A DNA stretch of 64,000 nt from Halobacteriales archaeon QH_7_65_31 (lineage in GTDB: Archaea > Halobacteriota > Halobacteria > Halobacteriales > Haloarculaceae), in NCBI GenBank assembly GCA_003021785.1, contig PXQU01000003.1, positions 32,156 through 96,155 of the forward strand. Direction: 5' to 3'. Positions 1-8,765 of this stretch are shown one piece after another. The notes under the pieces are model-generated. The model had not been told where the DNA came from, ran no database searches, and saw only the letters and a list, made by a program, of their open reading frames with translations. Each line of letters begins with the position of its first letter. Position 1 is the first letter of the stretch. The translations under genes and the position numbers were made by a program.

Positions 1-637
1 GTCGAATCCTACCGGTCGCGTCTTCGAGAACGACGCCGTCGCTCGCGTCATCGACGCGGCCCGCGAGCACGACGCGTACGTCATCGCCGACGAGGTGTAC
101 GCCTCGCTCACCTACGACCGCGACCCTGTGGGGATGGCGACGCTCGTCGGTGACTCCGCACACATCATCACGGTCGGCTCCTGCTCGAAGTCCCACGCGA
201 TGACTGGATGGCGGGTCGGCTGGCTAGCGACCGAGTCCGACGTCATCGACGAGGCGACGAAGATCCGCGAATCGACGACAGCGAGCACGCCGACGCCCTC
301 ACAACACGCCGCGCTCGCCGCGCTGGACGGCTCACAGGAGCCGGTTCGCGAGATGCAGACCGCGTTCGCCGACCGGCGCGACTACGTCGCCGACCGGCTC
401 GCCGACATGACTGGCGTTACCGCGCCGCGCTCACAGGGCGCGTTTTACGCCTTCCTTGACCCCGACGGCTACGACGACAGCATGGCGCTCGCGAAGGAAC
501 TGGTCACGGACGCGGGCGTCGTGCTCGCGCCCGGCTCCGGATTCGGCGACGCGGGTGCGGGGAAGCTCAGACTCTCGTTCGCGAACTCGCTGGACCGGCT
601 GGAGACGGGGCTCGACCGCCTCGACGCGTTCCTGTAA
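1..637 (+). CDS. Pyridoxal-phosphate class I/II aminotransferase, 3' part
   Basis: The window opens inside this gene; the reading frame begins at base 2 with the SNPTG motif that contacts the PLP phosphate in fold-type I aminotransferases. The IADEVY segment carries the Asp that pairs with the PLP pyridine nitrogen. The Schiff-base lysine is codon 188-190 in GSCSKSHAMTGWRVGW, and the carboxylate-binding Arg lies in GKLRLSFAN near the C-terminus. About 211 residues are visible, roughly half of the usual 370-390. It probably transfers an amino group from aspartate or another amino acid to 2-oxoglutarate; the substrate cannot be told from this fragment. The stop codon lies 4 nt from the stop of the convergent SDR gene. 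Confidence 0.93.
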   Translation, partial: SNPTGRVFENDAVARVIDAAREHDAYVIADEVYASLTYDRDPVGMATLVGDSAHIITVGSCSKSHAMTGWRVGWLATESDVIDEATKIRESTTASTPTPSQHAALAALDGSQEPVREMQTAFADRRDYVADRLADMTGVTAPRSQGAFYAFLDPDGYDDSMALAKELVTDAGVVLAPGSGFGDAGAGKLRLSFANSLDRLETGLDRLDAFL

Positions 638-641
638 CCGA

Positions 642-1370
642 TCACTGCATCCGCTCGCCGCCGTTGACGTGGAGCGTCTCGCCGGTCACGAAGCCGGCGT
701 CGCGCAGATACGCCGCCGCCTCCGCGATGTCCTCCGGCTGACCGTACCGGTCGCGCGGAATCGCCGCCAGCTCCCGCTCCTTCTCGCTCTCGGTCCGATC
801 GGCGGTCATGTCCGTCTCGATGTGGCCCGGCGCGATGGCGTTCACCCGGATCTCGGGAGCGAAGTCCCGCGCGTGGCTCTTCGTGAGCGACAGGAGTGCG
901 CCTTTCGAGGCGGCGTAGTGACACTCGACCGGCGCACCGGTGAACGCCAGAATCGAGGAGAGATTGACCACCGAGGGGTCGTCGTCGGAGTCGTACAGAT
1001 ACGTGCGTGCGGCTTTCGTGCAGTTGAACGCGGAGTTGACGTTCACGTCGCTGACGCGGTCGAAGTCCTCGGGCGAGAGCGAATCGGTGTACACGTGCTG
1101 GTCGATACCCGCGTTGTTGACGAGATGGTCGATCCCGCCGAAGGCGTCGGTAGCCGTCTCCACCAGTCGCTCGGCGTCGTCGTACTCCGACACGTCGGCT
1201 CCGACGACGACCGCCTCGACTCCGTGCTCCCGGGCACGCTCTGCGACGGCTTCGGCCTCCGCTTCGCTCGTGTGATAGTTGACAGCGATGTCGTAGCCGT
1301 CGCGCGCGAACTGGAGGGCGATTGCCCGGCCGAGACCGCGCGATGAACCAGTGATAACTGCACTTGCCAT
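642..1370 (-). CDS. Short-chain dehydrogenase/reductase, FabG-like
   Basis: A 242-residue classical SDR. It shows the NAD(P)-binding TGSSRGLG (residues 7-14), NNAG (85-88), a catalytic Ser at 138/139 and the YxxxK pair Tyr152/Lys156, followed by IAPGHIETDM and a C-terminal GETLHVNGG, all as in 3-oxoacyl-ACP reductase-like enzymes. Archaea of this group lack a bacterial fatty-acid synthase, so the substrate is probably another 3-oxo compound, for example a 3-oxoacyl-CoA or a sugar. The gene lies 26 nt downstream of the phosphopantothenate synthetase gene on the same strand and may be co-transcribed with it. Assignment to the superfamily is firm; the substrate is unknown. Confidence 0.9.
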   Translation of the reverse strand: MASAVITGSSRGLGRAIALQFARDGYDIAVNYHTSEAEAEAVAERAREHGVEAVVVGADVSEYDDAERLVETATDAFGGIDHLVNNAGIDQHVYTDSLSPEDFDRVSDVNVNSAFNCTKAARTYLYDSDDDPSVVNLSSILAFTGAPVECHYAASKGALLSLTKSHARDFAPEIRVNAIAPGHIETDMTADRTESEKERELAAIPRDRYGQPEDIAEAAAYLRDAGFVTGETLHVNGGERMQ

Positions 1371-1396
1371 ACTGACGACGACGCTCGCGTCTGTCT

Positions 1397-2173
1397 TTAT
1401 TCCCCGCGTCGAATCGTCTCCTCGGCAGCCGCCAGCGCGGCGTCGGCGTCGAAGGAATCGACGATCGCCCGAAGCTCGGACTCGTCGGCGTCCCGTAGCT
1501 CGCGAGCGTGACGCGCCACGTTCGGCACGGCGCGGATAATGTTATCGACGATCGGGACGCTCGCGGCCTGTGCCGACCGCGAGAGCGGGTTCAGGTCGAT
1601 GACGATCTCCGCCTTTCCCATCGCCGCCAGCGCCTCGGCGCGGTCGCCGTCCTCCAGCGGAACGAGCACCGCGTCCGCAGCTCCGATACCGTCGGCGTCG
1701 ACCGTCGCGCGGGCGTGGTCCAGCCCCGGGATCTCCCCGTCGCCGGCGAGTCCTTTCACATCCTCGGCCCCGTGTTCGCGGAGATGGGCGGCGATCCGCT
1801 CCATCCGCTCTTTGGTGCGGTTGAACAGGTTCACCTCGATCTCTGCGCCGGTCACGTCCGCGAGTTCGACGACCTCACCGGGGACGAGCGCAGCGACGTT
1901 TCCGTTGACAGAGACGACGGGGTGATCCGCGAGCAGGAACTGTGCGGTGGCCGCGCGGGCGGCGTCGTCGGCGCTCTCGATCGTGCGCTCGCCGAGCAGG
2001 TAGTCGTACGCCTCGCCTCGCCCCTGTGCGATGAGTCCCTGTCGAGAGGTGATGCCGAGATCGACCCCGTGCTCGATTCGGTGGCGGGTGAGCAGCGACT
2101 CGTAGCGCGGGTGTGACTCCGGAATCTCGGTCTCGTCGTCGGGTGAGACGGGTATCTGTGGCTCGTCGCTCAT
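1397..2173 (-). CDS. 4-phosphopantoate--beta-alanine ligase (phosphopantothenate synthetase, PPS)
   Basis: Joins 4-phosphopantoate to beta-alanine with ATP to give 4'-phosphopantothenate, the archaeal route to coenzyme A. The 258-residue protein matches the archaeal PPS (DUF137) family: it begins with a SHPRYESLLTRHRIEHGV segment, has VNGNVAALVPGE and NLFNRTKERMERI in the middle, and IDLNPLSRSAQAA and PIVDNIIRAVPN near the end. An in-frame codon at 2206 would add 11 residues; the ATG at 2173 was chosen because family proteins start just before this acidic stretch. It lies 42 nt after the pantoate kinase gene on the same strand, so consecutive enzymes of one pathway are adjacent. Confidence 0.93.
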   Translation of the reverse strand: MSDEPQIPVSPDDETEIPESHPRYESLLTRHRIEHGVDLGITSRQGLIAQGRGEAYDYLLGERTIESADDAARAATAQFLLADHPVVSVNGNVAALVPGEVVELADVTGAEIEVNLFNRTKERMERIAAHLREHGAEDVKGLAGDGEIPGLDHARATVDADGIGAADAVLVPLEDGDRAEALAAMGKAEIVIDLNPLSRSAQAASVPIVDNIIRAVPNVARHARELRDADESELRAIVDSFDADAALAAAEETIRRGE

Positions 2174-2215
2174 ACCCCCTCTCGACGGGCCGGCTACAAA
2201 TGTCACCGGATACGG

Positions 2216-3037
2216 TCACTCGACGCGCAACCCCGCACCGGACGGGTGGGTCCGACAGACCTCCGGGTCATAGCCCGCGTCCGACAGCCCGGTTCCAAGC
2301 GTGAACGCCGTCTCGCCCAGCATCGCCATCGACGCCGTCGAACCGGCGTCGTCGACGCTCCGGAGTATCTCGCGCAGCTCGTCGGTGAGCAGTCCGGCCT
2401 CCTCGGCGAACTGTCGCGACGCCTCGATGAAGACGGACTGCGTGGACCGCTCCCGAACTGTTTCGAGTGCGCGCTCGCCGGCCGCCGACAGCGTCTCGGT
2501 ATCACCTCCGAGCACGTCCGCCGTCGACAGTCCACCGAGCGAGAGGTACTCGACGCGCGCGCCGCCCGGAATCTCGTCCATCCGTCCGTAGCCCGGGCCG
2601 CCGGGTTCGAGCCGGAGCGGGATCCCGCCCTGCGCCTGTCCGACCACGTCGCCGAGTCCCGTCCCCGATCTCACCTCTGCGCGGTGGGCGATCGAGACGA
2701 GGTCGTTCGCCGAACGCCCGGCTCCCGTCTCGGCGTTCACGACGTACGCCGTCCCGAGCGCCATCGCGCCCGAGACGCCGAACCCCGACCCCAACGGGAG
2801 CGGCGTCTCACACGCCACCCCGAACTCCGCGTCGAGCGCGTCCAGCACTCGCTCGACGGGTTCGACCGCGACGCGCTCGCCGTTGAGCGTGATCCCCGAG
2901 GTCTCCGTGGCGGTCGTCTCGACACCGTGTGAAAGCGTGACGCCGCCGCCGCGTGACCCTGCCCGAAGCGGGTCCTCGTCGGGGTGCGTGGAGAAGAACC
3001 CGGTCACGTGACCCGGGACGAACGCCGTCGCGTGCAT
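2216..3037 (-). CDS. Pantoate kinase (PoK), GHMP kinase family
   Basis: Phosphorylates pantoate to 4-phosphopantoate, the step before PPS in archaeal CoA synthesis, replacing bacterial PanC/PanK chemistry. The 273-residue protein starts with HATAFVPGHVTGFF and has the GHMP ATP-binding motif PLPLGSGFGVSGAMALG around residues 79-95. A GTGLGDVVGQAQGG segment follows. The ATG at 3037 has a TATA-like TTTAAAC centred about 27 nt upstream, which implies a leaderless transcript separate from aspS. The downstream neighbour is the PPS gene, which strengthens the assignment. Confidence 0.93.
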   Translation of the reverse strand: MHATAFVPGHVTGFFSTHPDEDPLRAGSRGGGVTLSHGVETTATETSGITLNGERVAVEPVERVLDALDAEFGVACETPLPLGSGFGVSGAMALGTAYVVNAETGAGRSANDLVSIAHRAEVRSGTGLGDVVGQAQGGIPLRLEPGGPGYGRMDEIPGGARVEYLSLGGLSTADVLGGDTETLSAAGERALETVRERSTQSVFIEASRQFAEEAGLLTDELREILRSVDDAGSTASMAMLGETAFTLGTGLSDAGYDPEVCRTHPSGAGLRVE

Positions 3038-3060
3038 ACTCCGGCGTCGGCGTGGCTCGG

Positions 3061-3067
3061 TTTAAAC
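3061..3067 (-). promoter_or_regulatory. TATA-like box for pantoate kinase
   Basis: The sequence TTTAAAC lies about 27 nt upstream of the pantoate kinase ATG, where an archaeal TATA box would set transcription to begin at or next to the start codon. An A/C-rich BRE-like stretch lies just upstream. It separates the CoA genes from aspS. The position is seen; promoter activity is inferred. Confidence 0.6.
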
Positions 3068-3120
3068 AGTATGTTTGAGTCCCCGAACGAAGCGGGTCTC
3101 ACAAGCTTCCGCTCGACGGG

Positions 3121-3216
3121 CTGCGTTCTCGCCTCACGGCGAGAGTCGCTGCCGGTACGGCGAGACGCAGTCTCGCCTCCCGTCAACGCTTCGCCCTACG
3201 GGCTCAGCCGTTGACG
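3121..3216. repeat. Cluster of perfect hairpins between aspS and pantoate kinase
   Basis: Three stem-loops lie side by side. 3127-3144 is TCTCGCC-TCAC-GGCGAGA. 3159-3177 is GGCGAGA-CGCAG-TCTCGCC. 3181-3216 is an outer CGTCAACG/CGTTGACG arm pair enclosing GCCC-TAC-GGGC (3193-3203), and it covers the aspS stop codon. The outer part of the first arm (3121-3133) is also complementary to 3159-3170 apart from one extra base, so two mutually exclusive folds are possible. It could be a terminator or 3'-end processing region for aspS, or a palindromic dispersed repeat. Confidence 0.7.
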
Positions 3217-4497
3217 ATCGCGCGGGAACAGCACGGCTTCGCGAATGTTATCCAGCCCGAGCATCGTGGCGATGAGCCGCTCGCCGCCGATCGCCCAGCC
3301 GGCGTGGGGAGGCATCCCGTATTTGAACATCTTCGTGTAGTAGTCGAACTCCTCGGGATCGAGACCCTGCTGTTCGAACCCCTCGACCAGCTGATCGAAC
3401 CGGTGTTCGCGCTGGCCGCCCGAGACCAGCTCCATGCGCGGGTGCATCATGTCGAAGCCGGTCGAGAGCGTCTCGTCGTCGTCGTGGTCCTTGATGTAGA
3501 ACGGCTTGATCTCCGCGGGCCAGTCGGTGATGAAGTAGTGCTCACCGACAGCCTGCCCGAGCGCGTGTTCCCCCTCGGTCGGCAGGTCGTCGCCCCAGAC
3601 GAGCTGTTCGTCGAGTTCGCCCGTCGCGTTGATTCGCTCGATTGCCTCCTCGTAGGTGAGCCGCGGGAACGCCTCGTCCGGAACCTCGAAGTCGTCGATA
3701 CCGAGGGTCTCCAGCTCGTCGGTGCAGTTCTCGGCCACCGCCTCGTAGGCGGCCTTCACGATAGCCTCACACACGTCCATCGCCTCGGTGTGGTCGAAGA
3801 AGGCCGACTCGAAGTCGATGGAGGTCGCCTCGTTCAGATGGCGTGGCGTGTTGTGCTCCTCGGCGCGGAAGATGGGACCGACCTCGAAGACGCGTTCGAG
3901 CCCGGAGCCGACCATCAGCTGTTTGAACAGCTGTGGCGACTGGTTCATGAACGCCTCCTCGCCGAAGTAGGTGATCGGGAACAGCTCCGTTCCGCCTTCC
4001 GTCCCGGTGGCGACGATCTTCGGCGTCGTGATCTCCGACGCGCCGAAGGAGCGGAACGCCTCGCGCACGGCACGCAGCACCGTCGAGCGGATCTCGAAGA
4101 TCGCCTTCGACTCGCCGCGGCGCACGTCGAGCGTCCGGTTGTCGAGCCGGGTCGGTAGCTCTGCGTCCACCTTCCCCGAGGGGTCGAGCGGCAGCTGCGT
4201 CTCCGCCTCGGCGACGACCTCGATGGCCGTCGGAACGATCTCGACGTCGGTCGGCGCGCGCGGCTCCTCTTTCACGTCACCGACGATTTTCACGACCGAC
4301 TCGCGAGTCACGTCGAGTCCGGTCTCGACCAGCTCCTCGTCCATCTCGTCTTTCTCCAGTTTCACCTGAATCTTCCCGGTCGTGTCGCGCACGATGAGGA
4401 AGGCGATCCCGCCCAGATCGCGCAGTTCGTGAACCCAGCCGGCGACGGTGACGGTGTCGTCCGGCGTTGCATCCGCGGTGTACGTCCGTTCGTCCAT
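3196..4497 (-). CDS. aspS: Aspartyl-tRNA(Asp/Asn) synthetase
   Basis: Charges tRNA with aspartate. The 433-residue protein has the archaeal AspRS layout: an N-terminal OB-fold anticodon domain (1 to about 105) with [11 protein letters not shown], then a class II catalytic core with motif 2 ([14 protein letters not shown], 205-218) and motif 3 ([13 protein letters not shown] near the end). His23 in GWVHE and the Pro near residue 82 match the residues reported in non-discriminating archaeal AspRS (Trp and Lys in discriminating ones), so it probably also makes Asp-tRNA(Asn) for a GatCAB amidotransferase; this is inference. The TAG stop sits within a hairpin cluster. Confidence 0.96.
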   Translation of the reverse strand: MDERTYTADATPDDTVTVAGWVHELRDLGGIAFLIVRDTTGKIQVKLEKDEMDEELVETGLDVTRESVVKIVGDVKEEPRAPTDVEIVPTAIEVVAEAETQLPLDPSGKVDAELPTRLDNRTLDVRRGESKAIFEIRSTVLRAVREAFRSFGASEITTPKIVATGTEGGTELFPITYFGEEAFMNQSPQLFKQLMVGSGLERVFEVGPIFRAEEHNTPRHLNEATSIDFESAFFDHTEAMDVCEAIVKAAYEAVAENCTDELETLGIDDFEVPDEAFPRLTYEEAIERINATGELDEQLVWGDDLPTEGEHALGQAVGEHYFITDWPAEIKPFYIKDHDDDETLSTGFDMMHPRMELVSGGQREHRFDQLVEGFEQQGLDPEEFDYYTKMFKYGMPPHAGWAIGGERLIATMLGLDNIREAVLFPRDRQRLSP

Positions 4498-4571
4498 ACG
4501 ATTGATTCCCGCGGTCGGGACTTAAGCCCCCTTCTTTCGCGACACGTCGGACTAGATTGCGTCCCGACCCC

Positions 4572-5315
4572 TCACGCCGTGCTGTCCGGCTGTAGCTCCG
4601 TCGCCGCGGCCTTCGCCCCGTCGACCGTCTCCGCGACCGCGTCGGCCCCGGCGTCGTGGACGAGATCGCCGACGACGACGGTGTCGGCGCGGCGTCGCAT
4701 CTGGTAGGCGGCGTCGTAATCGCCGATTCCGCCGCCGTAAAACAGCGTCGCGTCGTCGAGTGCCCCGCTGGCCGCGGCGACGATATCGGTGTCGCCGAAC
4801 GTCCCGGAGTACTCGAGATAGACGATATCCTGCCCGAGCATCCGCTCTGCGACGGTCGCGTACGCCGCGACGTCGTCGGCGTCGAGATCGCAGTTCGCCT
4901 CGGTGTAGGTCGCGACCGAGGCGTCCGGGTTCATGATGATGTACGCCTCGTTGGACGTTCGCCCCCAGTCGATGCGACCGTCAGAGCGCACCCAGTCGAG
5001 ATGTGCACCGGTCGTCCAGAACGTATCGCCCGCGTTGAGCACGATCGGGACGAGAAAGCCGTCGGGAGCCGGGTCGTGGACGACCGCGTTCGCGTGTGAC
5101 GGCTCGATGTAGCAGGCCACGTCGTGTTCGGCACACGCGGCCAGACACGGTTCGAGGTACTCGCGCATCTTCTCCGCCGTGATGTCGAGGGTCCCGCCGA
5201 TCTCGATAGCGTCGGTCCCGGTCGCACACACGTCCGTGAACGTCTCGTCGCCGTACAGCGTCTTGTCGGGATCGAGCTTCACGATGTGGTCCCAGTCGGT
5301 CCACGGAGCGGTCAT
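4572..5315 (-). CDS. Geranylgeranylglyceryl phosphate synthase (GGGPS)
   Basis: Makes the first ether bond of archaeal membrane lipids by joining geranylgeranyl diphosphate to sn-glycerol-1-phosphate. The 247-residue protein is a TIM-barrel of the PcrB/GGGPS family: it opens with [11 protein letters not shown], has [35 protein letters not shown] and the phosphate-binding [12 protein letters not shown] towards the C-terminus. Haloarchaeal GGGPS are of this group I length. It is followed by aspS on the same strand with a 74-nt gap. The upstream region shared with the divergent HNH-like gene has only weak TATA candidates. Confidence 0.94.
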   Translation of the reverse strand: MTAPWTDWDHIVKLDPDKTLYGDETFTDVCATGTDAIEIGGTLDITAEKMREYLEPCLAACAEHDVACYIEPSHANAVVHDPAPDGFLVPIVLNAGDTFWTTGAHLDWVRSDGRIDWGRTSNEAYIIMNPDASVATYTEANCDLDADDVAAYATVAERMLGQDIVYLEYSGTFGDTDIVAAASGALDDATLFYGGGIGDYDAAYQMRRRADTVVVGDLVHDAGADAVAETVDGAKAAATELQPDSTA

Positions 5316-5418
5316 ACTCGCTGAAACCCGGCGCTTGGAGAAAACCCCTTCGGATACCGGTATCGGCCCATCAGACGCAGCCGGTAAGGCTAACGGTCCC
5401 GTGTCCCGAGCGTACGGT

Positions 5419-5955
5419 ATGGTTCGAGAGACGCCGAAGGGGACCTCCGTCGGCGTAGACGACCCGTACGCGTTCGTTGAGCGGTGCGACTATCTCACCG
5501 ACGACGGGCGCTGCCGGTACGCCGTCGAACACGGGCACAACGACCCCGAGTTCGCCCGCGAGCGCCGCCGTGACGACCTCAGATGTCCCGCAGCCGACCC
5601 CCACGGTTCGTGGGCGTGGGTCGACTGCCCGAAGTTCCGATCACGCACCGACGGCGGGGAGTGTCTCCGTTGTGGACTGACGGCGCACCGACAGGCACAC
5701 GACGACAGCCGCCCGCTGTTAGAGGAGCACCATCTCGAATACGCCGCCGACGACCGCCGCGAGCTGAGCCACGAGATCACCGTCTCGCTCTGTCGGTGGT
5801 GTCACGCCACGGTCCACCAGTCGTGGGGGCGGGTGGACGACGATGTCTCCCCGGACGCCGAGGCGCTGGCCGCCCGCGAACAGCGCCGGAGCGACGAGCA
5901 GTCCGAGACCGCGTTCACGACGGCCGCAGACCGTGCCGCCGACGGCGACGAGTAG
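5419..5955 (+). CDS. HNH-like zinc-binding protein of unknown function
   Basis: A 178-residue protein without a function I can name. The C-terminal half has the spacing of an HNH/beta-beta-alpha metal fold: Cys82-x2-Cys85, then EEHHLEY (His104, His105), then Cys125-x2-Cys128-His129 and His133 in CRWCHATVH. Four further Cys (23, 32, 56, 70) in the N-terminal half could bind a second zinc. The ATG at 5419 was preferred over upstream in-frame codons because the upstream segment is compositionally unlike coding sequence. It diverges from GGGPS and precedes the GMP synthase subunit by 63 nt. It could be a nuclease, but DNA binding alone is also possible. Confidence 0.8.
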   Translation: MVRETPKGTSVGVDDPYAFVERCDYLTDDGRCRYAVEHGHNDPEFARERRRDDLRCPAADPHGSWAWVDCPKFRSRTDGGECLRCGLTAHRQAHDDSRPLLEEHHLEYAADDRRELSHEITVSLCRWCHATVHQSWGRVDDDVSPDAEALAAREQRRSDEQSETAFTTAADRAADGDE

Positions 5956-6018
5956 CCCGAACGCGTCTGCTCGGCCCGTATTCCGTAGATATTTGACGAC
6001 GACCGTGCTACGACCGGT

Positions 6019-6567
6019 ATGACCCGTATCGTCGTCGTGGACAACCACGGCCAGTTCACCCACCTCGAACACCGGACGCTGCGCGATCTGGGCGTCGACG
6101 TGGAGACCGTCGATAACGAGACGCCGCCCGCCGAGACCGACGCCGACGGCTATGTCCTCTCTGGCGGGCCGTCGATGGACCGCGTCGGTCGCGCACCGGA
6201 GTATCTCGACGCTCCCGTCCCCGTCCTCGGCATCTGTCTCGGCCACCAGCTCATCGCGACCGAGCTGGGCGGCGAGGTCGAATCCGGCGACTACGGCGGC
6301 TACGCCGACGTGGACGTGCGTATCGACGACGACACCGACCCGCTGGTCGGCTCGCTCGCGTCCCAGACCCGCGTGTGGGCCAGCCACGCCGACGAGGTCA
6401 CCCGCGTTCCCGAGGGGTTCGAGCGCACCGCAACGAGTGACGTGTGCGGTATCGAGGCGATGAGCGACACCGACCGCGATCTGTACGGCGTCCAGTGGCA
6501 TCCGGAGGTCGCCCACACCGAGCGCGGCGAGGAGCTGTTCGAGAACTTCGTCGCTCGCTGTTCGTGA
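6019..6567 (+). CDS. guaAA: GMP synthase, glutamine amidotransferase subunit
   Basis: Hydrolyses glutamine to supply ammonia to the separate PP-loop GMP synthetase subunit in GMP formation. The 182-residue protein is a lone class I GATase domain, the archaeal split form. The nucleophile is Cys73 in GICLGHQ and the His/Glu of the triad are 161 and 163 in QWHPEV. LSGGPSMDRVG gives the oxyanion-strand region. A TATA-like AGATATTTG about 27 nt before the ATG suggests its own leaderless transcript. The synthetase partner subunit is not in the window. Confidence 0.95.
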   Translation: MTRIVVVDNHGQFTHLEHRTLRDLGVDVETVDNETPPAETDADGYVLSGGPSMDRVGRAPEYLDAPVPVLGICLGHQLIATELGGEVESGDYGGYADVDVRIDDDTDPLVGSLASQTRVWASHADEVTRVPEGFERTATSDVCGIEAMSDTDRDLYGVQWHPEVAHTERGEELFENFVARCS

Positions 6568-6662
6568 CCGTCGGACGGAGGTCAGACGAACCAACGTGTG
6601 AGTCGTCTCCACCCCGGGTTGGTGTCCGTAGGGTTATTTGACCCGAGCGAGAACGCGAGCCA

Positions 6663-8534
6663 ATGACAGCATCACAGGGTGATCTCGCCTCGCTGTCCCG
6701 GTTCATCTTCCGCGCGCCGAGCTGGTACTCCAGTCTCGCCTTCGCGCTCGCCGTCGCGGCGCTCGCCGGTATCGCGGCCTTCGACTCCCGATTTATCCTC
6801 GAAGACGTCTGGGAGGGGATCTTCTACATCGGCATTCCGACGGTCGTCGCCAGTGCCGTGACGCCGTACGTCGATCGTCTGCTCGGTGGCAGTCTCACCC
6901 CGAACCGCGCCTCGCTGCTCGCGCTCGTCTGTGAGCTGCTCATCGTCGGCGTCCTCATCGTCGCCTCCGTCCTCGCGGTCGCGACCCGGCTCGGACAGAA
7001 CTTCGTCTTCGATTCGCTGTTGGCCGCGCTCGCGGCCGTGTTCGCGCTCCGGCTGCTCGTGACGATGGCGATCTCACACCGGTCGCCGCTGCGCGCGAGT
7101 CTCCCCGCCAGCATCCAGACGGTGACCGCCGCGCTTCTGCTGTTCGTCTACACCGGCGCGGCCCGCTATCTGGAGGTCGGCGGCTCGCTCTCCATGTCGT
7201 TCCTCTCGCCGGCCTCGCGGGTCACCGAAGCACCGGCGGAGCTGCAGCTGCTCTACGTCGTCCCGTCGGATTTCGTCGTGCTGGGCGGGATGTGCGTCCT
7301 GTACGCGTCCGCGGTGACGCTGTTCGTCGCCATCATCGACCGACCGTGGCAGCGGTCGATGGGGATCTCCGTCCTCGATTTCCTCCGCGGGTTCATCGGT
7401 CACATTGCGGAAGGGACCCGCGAGCTGGAGACGTTCTTCGAGCGGATCGGCGAGGAGGCGGTCGTCCCCGTGACCGTGCTCTCCTTTCGCACCGACGAGG
7501 GGGAGAAAGCCCGGCTCGTGCTCCCGATGATCCACCCCGGCCCGATGGGTGAGATCGGCGGTGGAAATCTCCCCGAGCGCATCGCCCGACAGGCCGACGG
7601 GCTCGCCTTCCCGCCCCACGCCACCGCCGGACACGACTTCAATCTCGTCACCTCGCGCGAGGTGGACACCCTCCTCGATGCGACCGACCGCGCGATGGCG
7701 GAGCTGGAGTATCACGACGCGGCGACCGAGAGCGTCCGCACGAGCGATGGCGACGCGACGCTGCTCGCGCAGGCGTTCGGGGACGACGCGTTCATGACCG
7801 CCACCTACGCTCCGAACTTCGCCGACGACGTGGAGTACGCCGTCGGACTCTCCGCGCAGGCGGAGGCCCGGCGGGGTGGACTGGAGGACATCATGCTCGC
7901 TGACGCCCACAACTGCAACAACGGGCTCGACGGCGACGACATCGGCCACGTCGTCCCCGGATCGAAACGCTCCTTCGACATGATCGAGGGCGCACGCGAG
8001 TCCGGCGACCGACTCGCCGACTCGCCCCGACATCCGATCCAGCTCGGCACGGCGTGGGACCGCACCCGCTGGGAACCGCTCGACGGGATCGGCCCGCTCG
8101 GCGTCCGAGTCGCCGTCACCGAGGTGAACGGGCAGGAGACGGCGTACGTCCTCGTCGACGGCAACAACATGGAGCCGGGGCTGCGCGACTCGATCGTCGA
8201 GACCCTCGAATCCCACGTCGATCTCGCCGAGGTGTTGACGACGGACACCCACATCGTCAACACCGTCGAGGCGTCGAATCAGGTGGGCGAGCGCATGGAC
8301 GGCGAGGAGCTCCGGCTCCTCATCACCGAACTCGTCGAGGAGGCATGTGACGATCTCGAACCGGTCGAGGCGGGAATGGCGACGGAACGCGCCGAGGTCA
8401 CCGTCTTCGGCAACGACCGTACTGAATCGCTGGCCGCCCACGCCAACGCGATGGTACAGATGGGTGGCGCGCTGGCGGCGATGTTCGGCTTCGCGCTCAC
8501 CGTCATCTCGATCGTCCTATTCTTCCTGACCTAA
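6663..8534 (+). CDS. DUF2070 family polytopic membrane protein
   Basis: A 623-residue protein of the archaeal DUF2070 family. The N-terminal third has about six hydrophobic segments (roughly residues 20-240), then a soluble domain of about 330 residues, and a last hydrophobic helix at the C-terminus. The soluble domain holds clustered His/Asp motifs: HPGPMGEIGGG (His291), GHDFN (His324, Asp325), DAHN (Asp414, His416) and DTH (Asp528, His530), which would suit a metal-dependent enzyme, although no function is established. A GGTTATTTG TATA-like box lies about 27 nt before the ATG. The 3' end overlaps the convergent DUF3194 gene by 18 nt. Confidence 0.88.
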   Translation: MTASQGDLASLSRFIFRAPSWYSSLAFALAVAALAGIAAFDSRFILEDVWEGIFYIGIPTVVASAVTPYVDRLLGGSLTPNRASLLALVCELLIVGVLIVASVLAVATRLGQNFVFDSLLAALAAVFALRLLVTMAISHRSPLRASLPASIQTVTAALLLFVYTGAARYLEVGGSLSMSFLSPASRVTEAPAELQLLYVVPSDFVVLGGMCVLYASAVTLFVAIIDRPWQRSMGISVLDFLRGFIGHIAEGTRELETFFERIGEEAVVPVTVLSFRTDEGEKARLVLPMIHPGPMGEIGGGNLPERIARQADGLAFPPHATAGHDFNLVTSREVDTLLDATDRAMAELEYHDAATESVRTSDGDATLLAQAFGDDAFMTATYAPNFADDVEYAVGLSAQAEARRGGLEDIMLADAHNCNNGLDGDDIGHVVPGSKRSFDMIEGARESGDRLADSPRHPIQLGTAWDRTRWEPLDGIGPLGVRVAVTEVNGQETAYVLVDGNNMEPGLRDSIVETLESHVDLAEVLTTDTHIVNTVEASNQVGERMDGEELRLLITELVEEACDDLEPVEAGMATERAEVTVFGNDRTESLAAHANAMVQMGGALAAMFGFALTVISIVLFFLT

Positions 8535-8765
8535 GAACAGCTCGTCGACGGCACTCCGTGCGGCGCGGGCCGCCTCGTCGGCCACCTGCGCGGCGTCCTC
8601 CTCGGCGTCGAGATACACGTCGACGTCGAGGACGCCTTCCTCGAAGGTGACCGTCACGTCGAGATCGCGTACGTCACTCTGCGCGTAGCGTGAGAAAACG
8701 AGACCCTCCGCGGCGTCGGAGGCGGTTTCGACAATCTGTTCGGCAGTCGGCTCGTCGTCGCCCAT
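8517..8765 (-). CDS. DUF3194 family protein, prefoldin-linked
   Basis: An 82-residue acidic protein of the archaeal DUF3194 family, which is regularly found next to the prefoldin beta gene. It has a single alpha/beta domain (VTVTFEEGVLDVDVYLDAE) followed by an Ala/Asp-rich helix. Its start codon overlaps the prefoldin beta stop by 1 nt (TAATG), so the two are translationally coupled, which suggests a role with the chaperone, but none is known. The 3' end overlaps the convergent DUF2070 gene. Confidence 0.88.
   Translation of the reverse strand: MGDDEPTAEQIVETASDAAEGLVFSRYAQSDVRDLDVTVTFEEGVLDVDVYLDAEEDAAQVADEAARAARSAVDELFLGQEE

Noticed and set aside
7074..8441. Long open frame antisense to the DUF2070 gene (455 codons)
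   Set aside because: Codon and residue composition are those of a GC-rich shadow; no motif, and the sense-strand gene is well supported.
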